Positions 1 through 4,139 of a stretch of 6,351 nucleotides of DNA are shown in pieces. The stretch comes from JANWKA01 sp035533815. GTDB lineage: Bacteria; Bacteroidota; Bacteroidia; Chitinophagales; Chitinophagaceae. The stretch covers positions 1 through 6,351 of the forward strand of contig DATLTB010000099.1 of NCBI GenBank assembly GCA_035533815.1, written 5' to 3'. The notes under the pieces are model-generated. The model saw only the letters and a program-made list of their open reading frames with translations, was not told the DNA's origin and made no database searches. The first letter of the stretch is position 1. Every line of letters starts with the position of its first letter. A program made the position numbers and the translations under genes.

Positions 1-82
1 ATATTGCTACACTTGGGGTGTGTGTAAACTCGCCCGAAAAATCTGGTTTGTATAGCTGTGCTGTGCATAATCAAGGTTTAAA

Positions 83-131
83 GTTCAATCGCCAATTGGC
101 ACATTGAACGCCCTGCACTCTTGGTGCAGGG
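83..131 (-). terminator. Two adjacent hairpins downstream of the SDR gene, probable transcription terminator
   Basis: Reading leftward from the SDR stop codon, the transcript first meets a perfect 8-bp stem with a 5-base loop (CCCTGCAC at 111-118 pairing with GTGCAGGG at 124-131). It then meets a second, nested stem: GTTCAAT at 83-89 pairs with ATTGAAC at 103-109, and between them lies the 10-bp palindrome GCCAATTGGC at 91-100. On the minus strand the second stem is followed by TTTAAA, a short and imperfect U-rich tail. On the plus strand no T tract follows. The position just after a stop codon favours a terminator or 3'-end stabilising structure for the ribE-SDR unit; the weak U tract keeps this uncertain. 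Confidence 0.5.
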
Positions 132-135
132 TAGT

Positions 136-978
136 TTACAAAAAAAAATCTTTTTGCAGGTCATCCTTTTCCAAACCGGGGGTTACCGCATACTTCCCGA
201 AATCCACGACTCCTTCAGCGGAGAGCAGTTCTTCATCAATGTAGAAGTGCCCGGTGTTGTCTTTGGCCTTTTTCTTCAAAATAAAATAAGCGGCATCTGC
301 GACGATTTCCGGTTTCCGGCAGCGGCGGATAAGGGCTTCGCCGCCCAGGATATTGCTGACTGCAGCGGTTGCAATGGCCGTAGCCGGCCACAGGGAATTG
401 AAAGCCACCTTTCCCCGGTATTCCCCGGCCATGCCCAGGGTGCACAGGCTCATCCCGTATTTCGACAGGGTATATGCGATATGGGGGGCGAACCATTTTT
501 CATCCATATTCAGGGGAGGGGAAAGGGTAAGCACATGGGGATTTTCTGATCTGAGCAGCCAGGGCAGGCAGGCCCTGATACAGAGGAAAGTCCCCCTGGC
601 GTTTACCTGCTGCATCAGATCAAAGCGTTTCATTTCCGTTTGCAGGGTTCCGGTCAACTGGATCGCGCTGGCATTATTGACCAGGATATCAATGCCCCCG
701 AATAAAGCCACCGTTTTTTCCACGGCAGCCATGACCTGGTCTTCTGCACGGATATCCACCTGCAGGGCCAGGGCCCGGCCCCCGGCTCTTTCCATGTCAG
801 CAGCTGCAGTATATATGGTGCCAGGCAAGCGGGGATGGGACTCGGTGGTTTTCGCGGCAATGACGATCCGTGCGCCCTCCCGGGCAAGCCTTAATCCAAT
901 GGCATGACCAATGCCCCTGCTGGCCCCGGTGATCAGCACGGTTTTATCCTGAAAATGGGTTTTCTCCGGCTGATTCAT
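136..978 (-). CDS. Short-chain dehydrogenase/reductase, HSDL2-like, without SCP2 domain
   Basis: A 280-residue classical-fold SDR, expected to be a cytosolic NAD(P)-dependent oxidoreductase; the substrate cannot be read from the sequence. The nucleotide-binding glycine motif TGASRGIG is at residues 17-24, NNAS at 101-104, the structural Asn at 126, and the catalytic Ser153, Tyr169 and Lys173 (YTLSK) are all present. The segments IVIAAKTTESHPRLPGTIY, LSPPLN, AYTLSKYGMS and the near-terminal DFFL match the eukaryotic HSDL2 N-terminal domain closely, as I recall that family. HSDL2 goes on into a sterol-carrier (SCP2) domain, which is absent here because the gene stops right after DFFL. The ATG at 976-978 overlaps the ribE TGA by four bases, which supports this start and suggests translational coupling. 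A run of nine A on the plus strand (140-148) lies just before the stop; because DFFL is conserved, the frame looks correct. Family assignment is firm, substrate unknown. Confidence 0.9.
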   Translation of the reverse strand: MNQPEKTHFQDKTVLITGASRGIGHAIGLRLAREGARIVIAAKTTESHPRLPGTIYTAAADMERAGGRALALQVDIRAEDQVMAAVEKTVALFGGIDILVNNASAIQLTGTLQTEMKRFDLMQQVNARGTFLCIRACLPWLLRSENPHVLTLSPPLNMDEKWFAPHIAYTLSKYGMSLCTLGMAGEYRGKVAFNSLWPATAIATAAVSNILGGEALIRRCRKPEIVADAAYFILKKKAKDNTGHFYIDEELLSAEGVVDFGKYAVTPGLEKDDLQKDFFL

Positions 979-1574
979 GGGTGTTTTTTAAACGGGTCAA
1001 CCTGGTGGAGGATATATTTCCCGATCAGGTCAAATTCGATATTGACCTCGCTGCCCAGGACCAGGCTATGCATATTGGTATGTTCCAGGGTATTGGGGAT
1101 GATGGCCACGGTAAATGCCGAGCCAGTCACGTTAAAAGCAGTGAGGCTGATGCCATTCACACAAATGGACCCTTTTTCAATGACCAGCCCGGCAAACCGG
1201 TCCGGATAGCTAAACCGGAATTCCAGGCTGCCTTTTTTTTGGACCATTTCCCTGCAGGCGGCCCTGCAGTCCACATGCCCCTGCACCAGGTGCCCGTCCA
1301 GCCGGTCCCCGAGCTTCATGGCTCTCTCCAGGTTGATGATATCTCCCTTGATCCATTGCCCCAGATTGGTTTTTTCCAGGGTTTCTGCGATCACATCGAC
1401 CTGGTGGGTACCTTCCTGTACCCCGGTCACGGTCAGGCAGACCCCGTTATGGGAAACACTCTGGTCCAAACTCAGCGCTGCGGATATTCCGGAGGCAATC
1501 GTCATCCGGAGATTCCCCCTTATTTTCCGCGTACTGACCAGGATGCCCTTGGATTCGATGATTCCGGTGAACAT
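975..1574 (-). CDS. ribE: Riboflavin synthase, alpha chain
   Basis: Riboflavin synthase catalyses the last step of riboflavin biosynthesis: two 6,7-dimethyl-8-ribityllumazine molecules dismutate to riboflavin and the pyrimidinedione substrate of lumazine synthase. The protein has 199 residues, close to the usual length, and shows two tandem lumazine-binding barrels. Barrel one starts with the hallmark MFTGIIE (1-7) and contains SHNGVCLTV (41-49) and ETLEKTNLG (64-72). Barrel two contains GHLVQGHVD (94-102), GSICVNGISLTA (135-146) and IIPNTLEHTN (158-167). The start is fixed by the near-invariant MFTGIIE. No Shine-Dalgarno sequence precedes it, as usual for this phylum. It is the first gene of a leftward pair, its TGA overlapping the ATG of the SDR gene. 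No clear promoter was found in the 90-bp gap shared with rpsU. The same enzyme is named ribC in E. coli. Confidence 0.97.
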   Translation of the reverse strand: MFTGIIESKGILVSTRKIRGNLRMTIASGISAALSLDQSVSHNGVCLTVTGVQEGTHQVDVIAETLEKTNLGQWIKGDIINLERAMKLGDRLDGHLVQGHVDCRAACREMVQKKGSLEFRFSYPDRFAGLVIEKGSICVNGISLTAFNVTGSAFTVAIIPNTLEHTNMHSLVLGSEVNIEFDLIGKYILHQVDPFKKHP

Positions 1575-1634
1575 GGGCTGAATTAAGTAAAGTTGATTCT
1601 GTCGGGTTAAGCTAGGAATTATATGGAAAATACC

Positions 1635-1642
1635 TATCTTTG
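1635..1642 (+). promoter_or_regulatory. Bacteroidota-type -7 element for rpsU
   Basis: TATCTTTG matches the Bacteroidota -7 consensus TAnnTTTG in full and lies 22 bases before the bS21 start codon. A matching -33 TTTG at about 19-21 bp upstream is not present (only TTAAG near 1607), so the promoter is read from its -7 half alone. Transcription would begin near 1648-1650, leaving a leader of only about 15 bases. This also argues against the upstream in-frame ATG at 1623, which would lie before the transcription start. Confidence 0.5.
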
Positions 1643-1664
1643 CCCTCTTAAATTTACACTGTAC

Positions 1665-1862
1665 ATGCTGATCATTGATTCCAAAGATTGCGAAAATATC
1701 GATAAGGCACTCAAAAAGTACAAGAAGAAATTCGAGAAAGCCCGTATCCTCCTTCAGCTGAGATCCCGCCAGTCCTTCACAAAGCCCTCCATCAAAAAAC
1801 GCTCTACCGTACTAAAGGCCGTTTACCGTCAGCAGATTGCCAACGGGAAGGTGGAAATCTAG
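1665..1862 (+). CDS. rpsU: 30S ribosomal protein bS21
   Basis: A 65-residue, strongly basic protein matching bS21, which sits on the 30S platform beside bS18, bS6 and the 3' tail of 16S rRNA. Recognisable parts are MLII at the N-terminus, NIDKALKKYKKKFEK (11-25), and QLRSRQSFTKPSIKKR (31-46), followed by a basic C-terminal helix. The start at 1665 was chosen because Bacteroidota bS21 begins MLII or similar; an in-frame ATG at 1623 would add 14 unrelated residues and would sit upstream of the -7 element. In the phylum, bS21 helps sequester the anti-Shine-Dalgarno tail, and rpsU is reported to carry an unusually strong Shine-Dalgarno sequence used for autoregulation. None is visible here: the 15 bases before the ATG are A/T-rich without AGGAGG-like pairing. 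The gene ends in TAG. It is followed by xerC, as in many relatives. Confidence 0.95.
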   Translation: MLIIDSKDCENIDKALKKYKKKFEKARILLQLRSRQSFTKPSIKKRSTVLKAVYRQQIANGKVEI

Positions 1863-1885
1863 CCGGAAATCCAGCATTATCCCTA

Positions 1886-1916
1886 TTGACTTTTGCCCGT
1901 TAATGCATTAACTTTA
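1886..1916 (+). promoter_or_regulatory. Probable promoter of xerC with a 14-bp palindrome in it
   Basis: A TTG at 1886-1888 and TAACTTTA at 1909-1916 are separated by 20 bp. They fit the Bacteroidota pattern TTG - about 20 bp - TAnnTTTG with one mismatch in the last base. Transcription would begin around 1922, about 18 bases before the xerC TTG start. The perfect palindrome GTTAATGCATTAAC (1899-1912) lies between the two elements and runs into the -7 box, a position suited to an operator. The promoter call is moderate; read-through from rpsU could also supply xerC transcripts. Confidence 0.45.
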
Positions 1917-1939
1917 CTCCAGGTCAATGCTATTTTATT

Positions 1940-2863
1940 TTGGGCAAGGGAAACCTTCTGACAGCACCATTTATTTCCTATATCCGTTTTGAGAAACGCT
2001 TTTCTCCCCATACCATACTGTCTTACACCAATGACCTGAATCAGTTTTTCGACTACCTGCGGCTTACCTATGGAGAAGATCCGGAGATCCACGATATCAG
2101 CCATCATTTCGTCAGGTCCTGGCTGGCTGAACTGAAATCCCAGGGAATTTCCTCCAAATCCATTGCCCGGAAGATTTCCGCCCTGAAATCCTTTTACCGG
2201 TACCTGCTCCGCCAAAAACTGGTCCCCTTCAGCCCGATGATAAAAATAGTCGCCCCCAAACTGCCCAGGCGACTTCCCGGTTTTGTCCGGCAGTCCGAAA
2301 TGGACCTGCTCGACTCCCGCATGGGCCACGCAGTTCCGGCCGGAAGCGGCCCACTGGACTTTGAGGCGGAGACCGAACAGCTCATAATCCGGATCCTGTA
2401 TGCCACCGGCATCCGGCTTTCCGAACTGATCAGTTTGAAAACCAATCATATAGACAGGGGCAACCGGACAATTAAGGTCCTGGGAAAAGGCAGCCGGGAA
2501 AGGATCATTCCCGTCAGCGATACCCTGCTGGATCAAATCAGGGCTTACGAGGAGAAAAAAGCCGCACTCGGGGATCAGCCCGATTTTCAGGTGCTATTGG
2601 TCCTACCATCCGGGAAGAAACTCTATCCCAAATATGTATACCGGGTGGTCAGCAGGATGCTCGGTAAGGTCACTACCCAGGACAGGCTCAGCCCCCATTT
2701 GCTTCGCCATACTTTCGCCACCCACCTGGCAGGGAACGGGGCTGACCTCAATGCGATCAAGGAACTCCTGGGGCATTCCAGTCTGGCAGCCACCCAGGTG
2801 TATACCCATAATACGATCGGCAGACTGAAAGAAATACACCAGAAGTCACATCCAAAATCTTAA
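1940..2863 (+). CDS. xerC: Tyrosine recombinase XerC/XerD family
   Basis: A 307-residue site-specific recombinase, the expected length for Xer proteins, which act at dif to resolve chromosome dimers before division. Residues about 8-95 form the N-terminal SAM-like DNA-binding domain (FISYIRFEKRFSPHTILSYTNDL). The catalytic domain follows with the full set: Arg159 (ATGIRLSEL), Lys183 (GKG), His253 and Arg256 (HLLRH), His279 (LLGHSSL) and nucleophile Tyr288 (VYTH). No ATG exists between the in-frame stop at 1901 and the conserved N-terminus; TTG at 1940 is the only standard upstream start, with CTG at 1958 as a less likely alternative. It lies between rpsU and hpf, its usual place in Bacteroidota, where the locus is often annotated xerC. 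XerC and XerD cannot be told apart by eye, so the symbol follows location. It is not part of an integrase or phage cluster. Confidence 0.92.
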   Translation: MGKGNLLTAPFISYIRFEKRFSPHTILSYTNDLNQFFDYLRLTYGEDPEIHDISHHFVRSWLAELKSQGISSKSIARKISALKSFYRYLLRQKLVPFSPMIKIVAPKLPRRLPGFVRQSEMDLLDSRMGHAVPAGSGPLDFEAETEQLIIRILYATGIRLSELISLKTNHIDRGNRTIKVLGKGSRERIIPVSDTLLDQIRAYEEKKAALGDQPDFQVLLVLPSGKKLYPKYVYRVVSRMLGKVTTQDRLSPHLLRHTFATHLAGNGADLNAIKELLGHSSLAATQVYTHNTIGRLKEIHQKSHPKS

Positions 2864-2915
2864 ATATATTATTAAATGATAATGTATAAATAGTTAATAA
2901 AAAAAATTTCAACCT

Positions 2916-3215
2916 ATGCATGTGCAGATCAAGACCACCCGGTTCAATGCAGATTCCAAACTGCTTTACCATGTCCGCAGGCAGGTGAATAAACTCCCTG
3001 ACCTGGAGGAAAGGATCACCAGCATTGATATTTACCTGAAGCTGGATAATATCGCCCATCAGATTAAGGATAAAGAAGCGGGGATCCGGGTGCATGTCCC
3101 GCACCATGAATTTTTTGCCCATCACCAGTCCAAATCCTTTGAACAATCCTTTGACCTGGCTTTTGATTCCCTGGTCAGCCAGATCAAGCGGCAAAAGGAG
3201 AAAAACGGAAATTAA
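2916..3215 (+). CDS. hpf: Ribosome hibernation-promoting factor, short form (HPF/RaiA family)
   Basis: A 99-residue protein of the HPF/RaiA (S30AE) family, which binds the 30S decoding region of idle ribosomes and blocks tRNA and mRNA binding. Visible signs are the N-terminal strand MHVQIKTTRFNAD (1-13), the helix with DSKLLYHVRRQVNKL (13-27), the strand SIDIYLKL (36-43), the segment IKDKEAGIRVHVPHHEFFAHHQSKSF in which FFAHHQ leads into the last helix, and the basic tail SQIKRQKEK. The protein ends there, so the C-terminal dimerisation domain of long HPF is missing. That makes it the short form, which in other bacteria needs a partner such as RMF to form 100S particles; no such partner is seen here. 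The start is preceded by an A-rich stretch and no Shine-Dalgarno sequence. It follows xerC after 52 very AT-rich bases. Confidence 0.93.
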   Translation: MHVQIKTTRFNADSKLLYHVRRQVNKLPDLEERITSIDIYLKLDNIAHQIKDKEAGIRVHVPHHEFFAHHQSKSFEQSFDLAFDSLVSQIKRQKEKNGN

Positions 3216-3480
3216 GGGCTGCTTAACGGATTAATGGCCAATAGCTTCTGAACATTCTGCAAACCGGGATACAGGCCTGGATTTTTTGCAAAATATTTTG
3301 CTTTGTGCATTTACTTTGCTACCTTTGCCTTCCCAAAAAAAGTTTTGGGAGAGGTGCAGGGTGAGGAAGCTACGGCAGTCCCTGGTTTTTACCGGGTTAA
3401 ACCAGATAAATGATCGAAGGCGGGAGATAGGGCTAAAGGCTGGCTAACCGGTTTTGCGGTTCCGGCGGTTCGACGGAAAT
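3216..3480 (+). other. Non-coding stretch between hpf and the tRNA cluster
   Basis: No convincing open reading frame on either strand. It contains the tRNA-tuf promoter and, downstream of it, several stems: TCCCAAAA at 3331-3338 with TTTTGGGA at 3343-3350 (8 bp, 4-base loop, right at the likely transcript start), CTGGTTT at 3382-3388 with AAACCAG at 3399-3405, and TTCCG at 3460-3464 with CGGAA at 3474-3478 just before the first tRNA. The roughly 145-base 5' part of the primary transcript is probably cut off when the first tRNA is matured by RNase P. I could not match it to a known RNA family. Confidence 0.6.
3297..3327 (+). promoter_or_regulatory. Promoter of the tRNA-tuf transcription unit
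   Basis: TTTG at 3297-3300, a 19-bp spacer, and TACCTTTG at 3320-3327 give a complete match to the Bacteroidota -33/-7 consensus TTTG - TAnnTTTG. A second, overlapping -7-like TACTTTG lies at 3312-3318. Transcription should begin near 3334, about 147 bases before tRNA-Thr. This is the strongest promoter in the window, as expected for tRNA and EF-Tu genes. Confidence 0.75.
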
Positions 3481-3554
3481 GCCAGCATAGCTCAGTTGGC
3501 CAGAGCAGCTGATTTGTAATCAGCTGGTCGGGGGTTCGAATCCCTCTGCTGGCT
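3481..3554 (+). tRNA. tRNA-Thr (anticodon TGT)
   Basis: A 74-base cloverleaf. The acceptor stem GCCAGCA pairs with TGCTGGC at 3547-3553, discriminator T3554. The D-arm holds AGCTCAGTTGG. The anticodon stem GCTGA/TCAGC closes the loop TTTGTAA with anticodon TGT at 3515-3517, reading ACA and, by wobble, other ACN codons. The T-arm has GGTTCGAATCC. No CCA is encoded (CAG follows). It is the first of four tRNAs in the order Thr-Tyr-Gly-Thr, the same order as thrU-tyrU-glyT-thrT before tufB in E. coli. Confidence 0.97.
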
Positions 3555-3607
3555 CAGGTGCCACCGGAAAAAACAGGGAAGGTTCTCCCGGTTTTCCAGG
3601 GATCATC

Positions 3608-3690
3608 GGGCAGGTTCCAGAGCGGCCAAATGGAGCGGACTGTAAATCCGCTGTCTATCGACTTCAGTGGTTCGAATCCACTCCTGCCCA
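3608..3690 (+). tRNA. tRNA-Tyr (anticodon GTA)
   Basis: An 83-base class II tRNA with a long variable arm. The acceptor stem GGGCAGG pairs with CCTGCCC at 3683-3689, discriminator A3690. The anticodon stem GCGGA/TCCGC encloses CTGTAAA with anticodon GTA at 3642-3644. The long variable arm follows (about 3652-3665), then the T-arm with GGTTCGAATCC. No CCA is encoded. The upstream spacer (3555-3607) has a bulged stem, GGAAAA at 3566-3571 with TTTTCC at 3592-3597 and GGGA with TCCC inside it, possibly a processing structure. Confidence 0.97.
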
Positions 3691-3762
3691 CAGTTCTTTG
3701 TTTAACCCTGGCTTAACCACAGCAAAAGGGAATGTTCCGGTGCCAGCATGGCATGCTGACCT

Positions 3763-3835
3763 GCGGGAGTAGCTCAGTTGGTAGAGCGACAGCCTTCCAA
3801 GCTGTAGGTCGCGGGTTCGAACCTCGTCTCCCGCT
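3763..3835 (+). tRNA. tRNA-Gly (anticodon TCC)
   Basis: A 73-base cloverleaf. The acceptor stem GCGGGAG pairs with CTCCCGC at 3828-3834, discriminator T3835. The D-arm has AGCTCAGTTGG. The anticodon stem ACAGC/GCTGT encloses CTTCCAA with anticodon TCC at 3796-3798, reading GGA and GGG. The T-arm has GGGTTCGAACC. No CCA is encoded. Confidence 0.97.
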
Positions 3836-3856
3836 CTGAAGCTAAGGAGGCAGATG

Positions 3857-3913
3857 CAGTTGACGGTTGTCAGTTCGCAGTCTTGTCAACAGACAATAAT
3901 CAGCTGACAACGG
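3857..3913 (+). repeat. Head-to-head array of degenerate heptamers (consensus CAGTTGW)
   Basis: In the spacer between tRNA-Gly and tRNA-Thr, four 7-base units follow one another on the plus strand from 3857 to 3884; the first matches CAGTTGA exactly, the others differ at one or two positions. From 3913 back to 3886 four more units run in the same 7-base step on the minus strand (three with one mismatch, one with three). The two halves can pair: GTTGTCAG at 3866-3873 is the exact complement of CTGACAAC at 3904-3911. Other, competing pairings are GTTGAC 3859-3864 with GTCAAC 3885-3890, and TTGTC 3883-3887 with GACAA 3892-3896. This looks like a small interspersed repeat inserted in a tRNA spacer, though copy number in the genome cannot be seen from here. 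Confidence 0.5.
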
Positions 3914-3921
3914 TTTTACCA

Positions 3922-3993
<72 letters not shown>

Positions 3994-4139
3994 CAACATT
4001 GCGGATCACCAGACAAGAACCCGGATCCGCCCGGATAGTAGTCATCGAATTTCATACACCGTCTACCAGGGGCCTAGTCCCGGGGAACCGGAACCGGGAA
4101 ACACCCTGGCAACCTGAAAATCTTTAAAACGAAATAACA
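3994..4139 (+). promoter_or_regulatory. Structured leader between tRNA-Thr and tuf
   Basis: This 146-base stretch has no gene. It holds two possible stems. The first pairs GCGGATC at 4001-4007 with GATCCGC at 4024-4030. The second is nested: an outer stem CCAGGG 4066-4071 with CCCTGG 4104-4109 and an inner stem TCCCGG 4078-4083 with CCGGGA 4094-4099. The last 25 bases before the tuf ATG are A-rich and unpaired, with no Shine-Dalgarno sequence, which suits initiation in this phylum. No TAnnTTTG promoter was seen, so tuf is probably read from the promoter before the tRNAs. A regulatory role for the stems is inference. Confidence 0.45.

Noticed and set aside
14..30. End of an IS256-like insertion sequence (GTGTAAACT motif)
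   Set aside because: Only a short similarity to a remembered terminal motif, with no transposase in the window and no target duplication that can be seen.
83..109. Integron attC site
   Set aside because: The arms GTTCAAT / ATTGAAC do not fit the GTTRRRY / RYYYAAC core rule, and no integron integrase or cassette is present; the Xer protein here is of the chromosomal dif type.
1623..1664. N-terminal extension of bS21 from the upstream in-frame ATG
   Set aside because: The 14 added residues do not resemble bS21, and the TAnnTTTG element at 1635-1642 lies inside them, so the ATG would not be in the transcript.
1940..2863. Integrase of a genomic island next to tRNA genes
   Set aside because: Length, motifs and the rpsU-xerC-hpf setting fit a housekeeping Xer recombinase; no attachment-site repeat of a tRNA end or cargo genes is seen.
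3361..3405. RNase P RNA or SRP RNA fragment, suggested by GTGAGGAAGC near 3361
   Set aside because: The conserved cores of both RNAs are missing and the space is too short for RNase P RNA.
3460..3480. Degenerate tRNA 3' half, suggested by GGTTCGA
   Set aside because: The flanking bases do not form a 5-bp T stem with a 7-base loop and no matching acceptor or anticodon arm exists upstream.
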